From assembly GCF_938029845.1 (NCBI RefSeq), contig NZ_CALHGG010000047.1:1-20801 (forward strand): DNA of 20,801 nt, given 5' to 3'. A model generated the notes under the pieces. The model was not told the origin of the DNA. It was given only the letters and a program-made list of their open reading frames with translations, and made no database searches. Shown piece by piece: positions 1-6,716 of this stretch. Made by a program: the position numbers and the translations under genes. The first letter of the stretch is position 1. Each line of letters opens with the position of its first letter. The DNA comes from an uncultured Capnocytophaga sp. Lineage in GTDB: Bacteria > Bacteroidota > Bacteroidia > Flavobacteriales > Flavobacteriaceae.

Positions 1-24
1 ATCCTATTGCACTAGTCACTTGCT

Positions 25-78
25 CCCCCTTCGGGGGCTGGGGGGATTATTCCCCCTTCGGGGGTTAGGTGGATTAAT
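25..78. repeat. GC-rich 27-bp tandem repeat (two copies) with hairpins, at the 3' end of waaA
   Basis: Two tandem 27-bp units, 25-51 and 52-78, each begin with CCCCCTTCGGGGG, a perfect 5-bp stem with a TTC loop, followed by a G-rich segment and ATTAtt/ATTAat. The units differ at only a few positions. The waaA stop codon (74-76) lies inside the second unit. Read on the minus strand, the two hairpins directly follow the stop and could act as a factor-assisted terminator or 3' mRNA stabiliser. There is no run of T after them, so a classical intrinsic terminator is not supported. The form resembles REP-like extragenic palindromes. Confidence 0.8.
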
Positions 79-1312
79 TGCTTTTCACTTTTTCGATAAA
101 GGCTTCTGTTGCTCCTGTATTGGAATTAATGTAATTGTAGTTAAGTATGCCGGCTTTCTTGCGTTGAATGACATTTGTGAAGAGAAAAGTAGCAATTTGG
201 GTGAATTCTTCTGTATTTTTGACAGAAAAAACGCCTTCACGGCTGATAAGATCTTTGGCTTCGTTGAACTTATCATAATTTTTGCCGATAATAACAGGAA
301 TACTGAAGACAGCAGGCTCTAAAATGTTATGCAAACCTTTGTTTCCCATACCTCCACCTACGTATGCAATCGCTGCATAACTGTAAATCTTCGTAAGTAG
401 ACCGATTTTATCCACAATAAGGATGTCGTAAGAGGAAAGATCTTTGTTTTCCACTTCAGAAAGTATAGCCACATGCTTGCGTAGGCTATCTCTTAGGTTA
501 TGTATTTTCTCCTTGTCATGGACTTCGTGGGGGGCGATGATAAACTTCATATTACCTTTATAGACATTTAGGAAAGGTATATATACTTCTTCATCGGTTT
601 TCCACGAACTACCAAAAACCATGCAAGGGGCGCCAGAGAGAAAGCGTTCTATCATAGGCAGCTTGTTGTCACGGGAAAGGATTTCCATGACACGATCAAA
701 ACGTGTATCACCACTTACAGTAACATTGGTAAAACCTATAGATTGCAAAAGAAGTTTAGCATTTTCATTTTGGACAAAGAAATGTGTAAAGCAGGGAAGC
801 ACTGCACGCATGCCCCAACTCCTTTTCTTGAAAAACAACTGATCTTTTCTGAATACTCCTGAGACCAAATAAGTAGGTATACCTCTGCGCTTCAACGCAA
901 ATAGATAGTTTTGCCAAAATTCATATTTGACAAAGATCGCCATTTCAGGATGTAGGAGGTTGAGGAAGCGATTCACCCGCTTGGGTAGGTCAAGGGGTAG
1001 GTAGAGGATCACATCGGCATCTTTGCTATGCTTTTTAGCCTCATAACCAGAGGGGGAGAAGAAAGTAACCACGAGTTTTTTCTCGGGATATAGTTCCCTC
1101 AGGCGCTTAAGTATAGGGAGTCCTTGCTCATATTCACCCAAGGAAGCGGCATGTAGCCAAATTACTTGATCGTCAGCACTTATATATGTTTGTAGGATAC
1201 GAAAACTCTCTTTTCGTCCCTTCCAAAAGAGTTTTATTTTTCGATTGAATAAGCCCAGCAGGGGTAGCACACAGGCCACCAAGCACGTGGCGAGAGTATA
1301 GAGAAAATTCAT
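74..1312 (-). CDS. waaA: 3-deoxy-D-manno-octulosonic acid (Kdo) transferase WaaA/KdtA
   Basis: Transfers Kdo from CMP-Kdo to the lipid A precursor at the inner face of the cytoplasmic membrane, the first inner-core step of lipopolysaccharide assembly. The protein has 412 residues from the chosen ATG, close to the usual family length. An N-terminal hydrophobic stretch (about 1-22) matches the family's membrane anchor. WLHAASLGE places a conserved Glu at residue 60, corresponding to the family's catalytic base. GDTRFDR in the middle and GGGMGNKGLHNILEPAVF near the C-terminus are typical of this GT-B glycosyltransferase. An in-frame ATG 27 nt upstream (1339) is unlikely as start, because a TAnnTTTG promoter element lies between the two ATGs. 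The gene is monocistronic within the window and divergent from the lipoprotein gene. Its last codons lie in a GC-rich repeat. Confidence 0.95.
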   Translation of the reverse strand: MNFLYTLATCLVACVLPLLGLFNRKIKLFWKGRKESFRILQTYISADDQVIWLHAASLGEYEQGLPILKRLRELYPEKKLVVTFFSPSGYEAKKHSKDADVILYLPLDLPKRVNRFLNLLHPEMAIFVKYEFWQNYLFALKRRGIPTYLVSGVFRKDQLFFKKRSWGMRAVLPCFTHFFVQNENAKLLLQSIGFTNVTVSGDTRFDRVMEILSRDNKLPMIERFLSGAPCMVFGSSWKTDEEVYIPFLNVYKGNMKFIIAPHEVHDKEKIHNLRDSLRKHVAILSEVENKDLSSYDILIVDKIGLLTKIYSYAAIAYVGGGMGNKGLHNILEPAVFSIPVIIGKNYDKFNEAKDLISREGVFSVKNTEEFTQIATFLFTNVIQRKKAGILNYNYINSNTGATEAFIEKVKSN

Positions 1313-1328
1313 GAGATGAAAAATTTTA

Positions 1329-1336
1329 CAAATGTA
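1329..1336 (-). promoter_or_regulatory. -7 promoter element of waaA (TACATTTG)
   Basis: On the minus strand the sequence reads TACATTTG, an exact match to the Bacteroidota -7 consensus TAnnTTTG. Transcription would begin near 1322, leaving a leader of about 10 nt before the ATG at 1312. I see no clear TTTG -33 box at the usual distance, so the assignment rests on the -7 element and its position. Confidence 0.6.
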
Positions 1337-1404
1337 CATATTTTTCTCTGAGTAGGGAAATAAAAATTATTTTTTGTGAAGACTGCTATTTGATATTTAT
1401 TTAT

Positions 1405-1412
1405 TACCTTTG
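1405..1412 (+). promoter_or_regulatory. -7 promoter element of the lipoprotein gene (TACCTTTG)
   Basis: TACCTTTG matches TAnnTTTG exactly. Transcription would start near 1418-1420, about 18 nt before the GTG start at 1437. A TTTG lies upstream at 1389-1392 but only 12 nt away, shorter than the usual 17-23 nt, so the -33 box is uncertain. The element lies back to back with the waaA -7 element, about 70 bp apart. Confidence 0.65.
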
Positions 1413-1436
1413 TACCTTAATTTAAAAAACATTGAT

Positions 1437-1877
1437 GTGAAAAAGACTTTTGCTTTGTCAGTAGTGGCTTTAACTTTTGCTGCATGTAATAACAGTACCC
1501 CTCAGCAGACTGATAATGCTGCAGAACAGCCTGCAACTACTGAAGAAACGCCTATGGTAGGAGGTGACAGAGACGAACATGGTTGTATAGGTAGTGCAGG
1601 CTACACTTGGAGTGCCCTTCGTGGGGAGTGCATCCAAGTCTTTGAGGTAGGTACCCGCCTCAATCCAGAGGATATAAAGGAGGAAGAGGCTGTAATCAGT
1701 GCTTTTATTGTTTCCAAAGAGGGGGACAACAGTCAAGTAGAGTTATTTATTACCAATGAGGAGCAGAGTCTTATCCTAAAACAGGAAGCTGATGGTACTT
1801 TCAAAAATGGTAAATACACCTACAACGCTCAAACCAAAGAACTTTCCATAGACGGAAAAGTAGCGTACAAAAACTAA
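1437..1877 (+). CDS. Small secreted lipoprotein of unknown function
   Basis: From the GTG at 1437 the product is 146 residues: MKKTF, a hydrophobic run, then a lipobox (LTFAAC) with the acylated Cys at residue 17. A Thr/Gln/Glu-rich linker runs to about residue 40. It is followed by a domain with two cysteines (50 and 65) around a GYTWSALRGEC-like motif, which may form a disulfide, and a polar C-terminal part rich in beta-type sequence. After the lipidated Cys comes NNSTPQQ, without the Lys plus acidic residues reported as a surface-export signal in Capnocytophaga, so a periplasm-facing location is more likely. An in-frame TTG at 1410 would lengthen the protein, but it overlaps the -7 promoter element and would spoil the signal peptide. 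The ATG at 1435 is out of frame and runs straight into TGA. The function is not recognised; similar small lipoproteins occur in Bacteroidota. Confidence 0.8.
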   Translation: MKKTFALSVVALTFAACNNSTPQQTDNAAEQPATTEETPMVGGDRDEHGCIGSAGYTWSALRGECIQVFEVGTRLNPEDIKEEEAVISAFIVSKEGDNSQVELFITNEEQSLILKQEADGTFKNGKYTYNAQTKELSIDGKVAYKN

Positions 1878-1895
1878 GAGAATAACTAAATTAAG

Positions 1896-1965
1896 TGAAT
1901 AATGAGAAGTGAAGAGTGAAAAACACTAGTCACTTAGTAATTAACAATTGACAATTAATAATTAA
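1896..1965. repeat. 7-nt-period array upstream of purL (10 units)
   Basis: Ten contiguous heptamers without indels fill most of the gap between the lipoprotein gene and purL. The first four are of the form TGANNNN (for example TGAATAA, TGAAGAG). Then come CACTAGT and CACTTAG, and finally four of the form (T/C)AATT(A/G)A. The remaining 5 nt before ATG are TAAGG. I see no TAnnTTTG promoter here. Confidence 0.75.
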
Positions 1966-1970
1966 TAAGG
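1938..1970 (+). promoter_or_regulatory. A/T-rich start-region heptamers before purL
   Basis: Four (T/C)AATT(A/G)A heptamers end at 1965, exactly 5 nt before the purL ATG. Both transporter genes have the same heptamer type at the same distance. A GG at 1969-1970 directly touches the ATG, too close for a normal Shine-Dalgarno. The likely role is an unstructured ribosome landing site, which is inference. Confidence 0.5.
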
Positions 1971-4900
1971 ATGCTTCTTTTCTTTAAAAACACACAAAAT
2001 ACTATTTATGCCGTCGCTACAGAGGCGCCTCTGAGTAAGGCAAACCTTGACAAACTCCAATGGCTCTTTGGCAATGCCGAGCAGCTGGAACAGCAAACTC
2101 TTGAGGGTACCTTCATAGGTCCTCGTGCTGCCATGATTACTCCTTGGAGTACCAATGCGGTAGAGATTACCCAGAATATGGATATTCAGGGTATCAGCCG
2201 TATAGAGGAGTTTCACGAGGTAGTGGAAGAGTTTACCGAATTTGACCCCATGCTCTTTGAAAAATATAAGGGCTTGGGACAAGATATATTTACCATAGCC
2301 ATAGAACCTCTTTCTACTATAGAGATAACGGATATTGCCGCCTATAACCAGCAGGAAGGTCTCTCTCTTAGTCCTGAAGAAGTGGCTTATTTGGAAAAAC
2401 TCTCTTCACAGTTGGGGCGTAATCTTACGGACTCTGAGGTGTTTGGCTTCTCTCAAATCAACTCCGAACACTGCCGTCATAAGATATTCAATGGGACTTT
2501 TGTTATTGACGGGGTAGAGCAGCCTTCTACCCTCTTTAAGCTCATCAAAAAGACCTCCGAGGCGAACCCCAATGGGATCGTTTCTGCCTATAAGGACAAC
2601 GTGGCTTTTATCAAGGGAACTACCGTAGAACAGTTTGCCCCTAAGAGTGCGGATAAGCCTGATTTTTATGAGGTACAACCCTTCGAAGCGGTACTTTCTC
2701 TTAAGGCGGAAACACATAACTTCCCGACCACAGTGGAGCCGTTCAATGGAGCAGCCACGGGTTCAGGAGGAGAGATCCGTGACCGCTTAGCGGGCGGACA
2801 GGGTTCTTTGCCTTTGGCTGGTACAGCGGTCTATATGACGGCTTACCCACGTTTGGAGGAGGATCGTCCTTGGGAAAAGGGTATGGCTGAGCGTGCTTGG
2901 CTCTACCAAACACCTATGGATATACTCATCAAGGCTTCCAATGGAGCAAGTGACTTTGGTAATAAGTTTGGACAACCGCTTATCGCAGGCTCTGTTCTCA
3001 CTTTTGAACATGAGGAAGGCGGACGCAAGTTGGGCTTTGACAAAGTAATCATGCAAGCAGGAGGCGTGGGTTATGCCAAAGCCTCCCAAGCGATCAAACA
3101 TACTCCTCACGAAGGTGACAAAATTGTGATCCTCGGCGGAGAGAACTACCGTATTGGTATGGGAGGAGCAGCTGTATCTTCCGCCAATACAGGGGCTTTC
3201 GGCTCTGGTATAGAACTAAATGCGATTCAGCGTTCTAACCCTGAGATGCAAAAACGCGTAGCCAATGCCATCCGTGCTTTGGTGGAATCCAAGGAAAATC
3301 CTATTGTCTCTATCCATGATCATGGGGCAGGAGGACATCTCAATTGCCTTTCTGAACTGATAGAGGAGACAGGAGGGCGTATAGACCTTGACAAACTCCC
3401 AGTGGGTGACCCGACGCTCTCCGATAAGGAAATTATAGGCAACGAATCCCAAGAACGTATGGGATTGGTATTACCTCAATCGGCTCTTGATGAGTTGAGA
3501 ACCATAGCCGAGCGTGAGCGTGCACCTATGTATGAGGTAGGGGAAGTTACTGCAGACCATCATTTTAGTATTACCTCCCAAAAGAAAGGTTCCCGTCCTA
3601 TGGACTTAGACCTGAGTGCTCTCTTTGGCAGCTCTCCTAAAACAGTGATGACCGATCAAAAGGTATCTGTTCAGTACGAGGATCTTACCTATTACCCTAG
3701 CCAGCTACATACCTACCTCAGTCAGGTATTACAGTTGGAGGGTGTGGCTTGTAAGGACTGGTTAACCAATAAGGTAGACCGCTGTGTAGGAGGTAAGGTA
3801 GCCAAGCAGCAATGTGCAGGTCCCCTACAACTCCCCTTGAACAATGTGGGGGTAATGGCTCTTGACTATCAGGGCAAGGAGGGGATTGCTACCAGTATAG
3901 GACATTCGCCCCTAACAGCCCTTATCAGCCCTACGGCAGGTAGCCGTAATGCCATAGCAGAGGCATTGACCAATATACTATTTGCTCCTTTAGAAAATGG
4001 ACTTGCGGGCGTTTCTCTTTCCGCCAATTGGATGTGGCCTTGCCGCAACCAAGGGGAAGATGCCCGACTTTATGAAGCCGTACAAGCAGCTTCGGATTTT
4101 GCCATAGAGCTGGGAATCAATATTCCTACCGGAAAGGACTCCCTTTCTATGAAACAGAAGTATCCTGACGGAGGTGATGTGATTGCCCCTGGAACAGTGA
4201 TTATATCCGCTGCGGCTCACTGTACCGATATACAGAAAGTAGTAGAACCCGTATTGAAGAGGGACGGAGGGGCTATCTACTATATCAATTTCTCTAATGA
4301 TACCTATCAGTTGGGTGGTTCCGCTTTTGCTCAGGTATTGGGTAAAATAGGAGCTACAGCTCCTACCGTCAAGGATGCCGCTGAGTTTAAAAAAGCTTTC
4401 AATGCTGTACAAACCCTCATCAGCGAAGGTAGGATACAAGCAGGACATGATGTAGGTAGTGGAGGGCTTATAACTACCCTCTTGGAAATGTGCTTTGCGG
4501 ATAATGAATTAGGCGCACAAATAGACCTTACCGCTTTGGGTGAGGACGACCTTCTCAAGGTTCTCTTTGCCGAGAATGTGGGAGTGGTACTCCAAGGGGA
4601 TAGCTCCATAGCAGCTTATCTTGATGCACAAGGGGTGCGTTACACCAAGATAGGAACGCCTACTGAAGGGGAAAATATTACCCTTACTCACCAAGGACAA
4701 ACCTATACTTTCAATATAGCAGAATGCCGAGATGTATGGTTCCTTACCTCTTACCTCTTGGATAAGCAACAAACCGCTAACGACAAGGCTACCGAGCGTT
4801 ATCAAAACTACTCTGAACAGCCTTTACAATATACTTTCCCTACACATTTTACAGGGGAAAAACCGGTGAGACCTCAGGGCAAGCGACCTGTGGCTGCCGT

Positions 4901-5633
4901 TATTCGTGAAAAGGGTAGCAACTCCGAACGCGAAATGGCCAATGCACTCTACTTGGCAGGCTTTGAGGTGAAGGATGTGCATACCACCGACCTTACCTCT
5001 GGCCGTGAGACCTTGGAAGATGTACAATTCATAGGAACTGTGGGAGGATTCTCCAACTCCGATGTATTAGGCAGTGCCAAAGGCTGGGCAGGAGCTTTGC
5101 TTTACAACGAAAAAGCGAAAAAAGCCTTGGATAACTTCTTTGCGCGCCCCGATACGCTTTCCGTAGGGATCTGCAATGGTTGTCAGTTGTTTATGGAATT
5201 AGAACTCATCAATCCTGAACACAGTGAACACGGCAAAATGAAGCATAATGACAGCCATAAGCATGAAACGGGCTTTGTATCGGTAACCATTCCGGAGAAT
5301 AACTCGGTGATGCTTTCTACGCTCGCAGGTAGTACCTTGGGGGTATGGATTTCAAACGGAGAAGGGAAGTTCTACCTTCCTTTGGAGGAAAAAGACTATA
5401 ATATCGTAGGCAAATATACCTACGAAGGCTACCCAGCTAATCCTAATGGCTCTGACTACCAAGCGGCTATGCTTTGTGACAAATCAGGACGTCACTTGGT
5501 GACCATGCCACATATAGAACGTTCTGTATTCCCATGGCAATGGGCCTATTATCAGGGACTAAGAGGCGCCGTAACCCCTTGGCTTGAAGCCTTTGTCAAT
5601 GCTCGCAAGTGGATAGAAGCACAGAATGCTTAA
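1971..5633 (+). CDS. purL: Phosphoribosylformylglycinamidine synthase (FGAM synthase), single-chain PurL
   Basis: Catalyses the ATP- and glutamine-dependent conversion of FGAR to FGAM in de novo purine synthesis in the cytoplasm. The 1220 residues make this the large single-chain form with its own glutaminase domain, as in E. coli. Visible parts are an N-terminal domain; the linker region with FSQINSEHCRHKIFNG near residue 160; and the first synthetase half with ETHNFPTTVEPFNGAATG near 245. The second half contains PTGKDSLSMKQKY and GHDVGSGGL. The C-terminal glutaminase starts near 970 (RPVAAVIREKGSNSERE), with nucleophile Cys1068 in GICNGCQ and the His1181/Glu1183 pair in MPHIERSVFPWQW. All catalytic residues are present, so it should be active. 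The stop is 9 nt before the next gene. No purine riboswitch or canonical promoter is visible directly upstream, so it may be read from the lipoprotein promoter. Confidence 0.97.
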   Translation: MLLFFKNTQNTIYAVATEAPLSKANLDKLQWLFGNAEQLEQQTLEGTFIGPRAAMITPWSTNAVEITQNMDIQGISRIEEFHEVVEEFTEFDPMLFEKYKGLGQDIFTIAIEPLSTIEITDIAAYNQQEGLSLSPEEVAYLEKLSSQLGRNLTDSEVFGFSQINSEHCRHKIFNGTFVIDGVEQPSTLFKLIKKTSEANPNGIVSAYKDNVAFIKGTTVEQFAPKSADKPDFYEVQPFEAVLSLKAETHNFPTTVEPFNGAATGSGGEIRDRLAGGQGSLPLAGTAVYMTAYPRLEEDRPWEKGMAERAWLYQTPMDILIKASNGASDFGNKFGQPLIAGSVLTFEHEEGGRKLGFDKVIMQAGGVGYAKASQAIKHTPHEGDKIVILGGENYRIGMGGAAVSSANTGAFGSGIELNAIQRSNPEMQKRVANAIRALVESKENPIVSIHDHGAGGHLNCLSELIEETGGRIDLDKLPVGDPTLSDKEIIGNESQERMGLVLPQSALDELRTIAERERAPMYEVGEVTADHHFSITSQKKGSRPMDLDLSALFGSSPKTVMTDQKVSVQYEDLTYYPSQLHTYLSQVLQLEGVACKDWLTNKVDRCVGGKVAKQQCAGPLQLPLNNVGVMALDYQGKEGIATSIGHSPLTALISPTAGSRNAIAEALTNILFAPLENGLAGVSLSANWMWPCRNQGEDARLYEAVQAASDFAIELGINIPTGKDSLSMKQKYPDGGDVIAPGTVIISAAAHCTDIQKVVEPVLKRDGGAIYYINFSNDTYQLGGSAFAQVLGKIGATAPTVKDAAEFKKAFNAVQTLISEGRIQAGHDVGSGGLITTLLEMCFADNELGAQIDLTALGEDDLLKVLFAENVGVVLQGDSSIAAYLDAQGVRYTKIGTPTEGENITLTHQGQTYTFNIAECRDVWFLTSYLLDKQQTANDKATERYQNYSEQPLQYTFPTHFTGEKPVRPQGKRPVAAVIREKGSNSEREMANALYLAGFEVKDVHTTDLTSGRETLEDVQFIGTVGGFSNSDVLGSAKGWAGALLYNEKAKKALDNFFARPDTLSVGICNGCQLFMELELINPEHSEHGKMKHNDSHKHETGFVSVTIPENNSVMLSTLAGSTLGVWISNGEGKFYLPLEEKDYNIVGKYTYEGYPANPNGSDYQAAMLCDKSGRHLVTMPHIERSVFPWQWAYYQGLRGAVTPWLEAFVNARKWIEAQNA

Positions 5634-5642
5634 TAGCAACGA

Positions 5643-6557
5643 ATGGAGCGTATATTAGTGATATATTACACCCAATCGGGTCAGCTGAAACAGATAGCAG
5701 ATAACTTTGTAGCCCCCTTTGTAGGGGCAGGTATCCCAGTGGATTACTATGAGATAGAAATGGAAACGCCCTTTCCTTTTCCTTGGAATAACGAGGCTTT
5801 CTTCGGGGCTTTCCCAGAGTCTTTCCTGCAGCTTCCTCAGCCGATAAAGTCCGTGCCCGAATCAATCATGGAGCGGGAATATAGCCTTATCATCTTGGCC
5901 TACCAAGTGTGGTATCTCTCGCCCTCTATCCCGATTACCTCGTTTCTCAAGAGCGAGCAGGCCTCACACTTGCTTAGTGGAAAGCCTGTGGTAACTCTTT
6001 CGGGAACGCGCAATATGTGGATAAAGGCACAAGATAAAATAGCAGAGATGCTCAAAAAGCATAATGCACCTATAGTGGCCAATGTGGCGCTAACTGACCG
6101 ACACCATAATCATATCAGTGTATTGACTATTGTTCATTGGCTTTTCACAGGTAAAAAAGATAGGTATTTGGGTGTTTTCCCCAAAGCAGGAGTATCTGAA
6201 AAAGATATGGCTAGTGCTTCCCTCTATGGAGAAATGGTATTAAAGCATATGCAGACAGGTATCTATACTCCTGATTTGCAAAAAGAAATCGTCGCCCAAG
6301 GAGGAGTACGGATAAAACCATTTTTACTTTCGGCGGAGAAGAAAGCCAATCGTCTGTTTGGTATATGGGCAAGGCTCATTTATGGAAGTCCCCGCCGCAA
6401 ATTTCTTTTGAAGTGCTTTCATGCCTATCTATATTTGGCTATATGGATACTTATGCCTATCGTCTGGCTATTCTATTGGATTACCTATCCACTATTCTAT
6501 AAGAAAATCAGTCGTCAGGTGGTCAATGCTCAGCAGTCAGCGGTCAGTTCTCAGTAG
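5643..6557 (+). CDS. Flavodoxin-fold NAD(P)H-dependent oxidoreductase-like protein (DarA-like)
   Basis: A protein of 304 residues. The N-terminal ILVIYYTQSGQLKQIADNF has the form of the phosphate-binding loop of a flavodoxin fold. LIILAYQVWYLSPSIP and VVTLSGTRNMWIKAQDK also fit an FMN-type alpha/beta domain. A long hydrophobic segment at about 261-286 predicts membrane association near the C-terminus. From memory, flavobacterial proteins of this pattern are annotated as DarA, the 'dialkylresorcinol condensing enzyme' partner of ketosynthase DarB in aryl-polyene/flexirubin lipid synthesis. No darB or ACP gene is in the window, so this role is a lead, not a conclusion. It starts 9 nt after purL and is probably co-transcribed. 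Its last 10 or so codons and its TAG stop are made of TCAGNNN heptamers, so the C-terminal tail NAQQSAVSSQ is repeat-derived. Confidence 0.6.
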   Translation: MERILVIYYTQSGQLKQIADNFVAPFVGAGIPVDYYEIEMETPFPFPWNNEAFFGAFPESFLQLPQPIKSVPESIMEREYSLIILAYQVWYLSPSIPITSFLKSEQASHLLSGKPVVTLSGTRNMWIKAQDKIAEMLKKHNAPIVANVALTDRHHNHISVLTIVHWLFTGKKDRYLGVFPKAGVSEKDMASASLYGEMVLKHMQTGIYTPDLQKEIVAQGGVRIKPFLLSAEKKANRLFGIWARLIYGSPRRKFLLKCFHAYLYLAIWILMPIVWLFYWITYPLFYKKISRQVVNAQQSAVSSQ

Positions 6558-6711
6558 TCAGTATTCAGTTTTCAGTGGTCAGCAGTCAGTTTTCAGTGGT
6601 CAGCAGTCAGTTTTCAGTGGTCAGTACTCAGTAGCCACTAACTACTAATCACTAATCACTAACCACTAATCACTAACTACTAACCACTAACAATTAACAA
6701 TTAACAATTAA
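6523..6711. repeat. 7-nt-period array in three blocks (27 units) before POT-like transporter 1
   Basis: The stretch is exactly 27 heptamers with no indel. Sixteen units are of type TCAGNNN (the first is TCAATGC), from 6523 to 6634. Eight units end in ACTAA (types CCACTAA, TCACTAA, CTACTAA), from 6635 to 6690. Three units are CAATTAA, from 6691 to 6711. The triplet TCAGTTT, TCAGTGG, TCAGCAG recurs as a 21-nt higher-order unit between 6565 and 6620. TCAGTGG and CCACTAA are complementary at six of seven positions, so the transcript could fold into an imperfect hairpin. The array begins inside the preceding gene, whose TAG (6555-6557) is the end of one TCAGTAG unit. Confidence 0.9.
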
Positions 6712-6716
6712 AAAAG
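6691..6716 (+). promoter_or_regulatory. A/T-rich start-region heptamers before POT-like transporter 1
   Basis: Three identical CAATTAA units end 5 nt before the ATG at 6717, and the spacer is AAAAG. The region is A/T-rich with no Shine-Dalgarno, consistent with SD-independent initiation in Bacteroidota. The same layout precedes purL and the second transporter. Confidence 0.5.

Noticed and set aside
20..322. Plus-strand ORF of 100 codons over the waaA 3' end
   Set aside because: It is opposite to waaA, and its repeated start (LPLRGLGG) is only the translation of the GC-rich tandem repeat.
1878..1970. Purine riboswitch before purL
   Set aside because: The gap is only 93 nt, almost all heptamer repeat, with no room for a three-way junction aptamer.
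3990..4448. Minus-strand ORF of 152 codons inside purL
   Set aside because: It is a shadow of the fully conserved purL frame, with no recognisable domain.
6523..6711. CRISPR array
   Set aside because: The repeats are 7 nt long and contiguous, with no unique spacers of 25-40 nt and no cas genes in the window.
6558..6716. Separate promoter for transporter 1
   Set aside because: No TAnnTTTG element is present in the array, so I cannot support a canonical promoter there.
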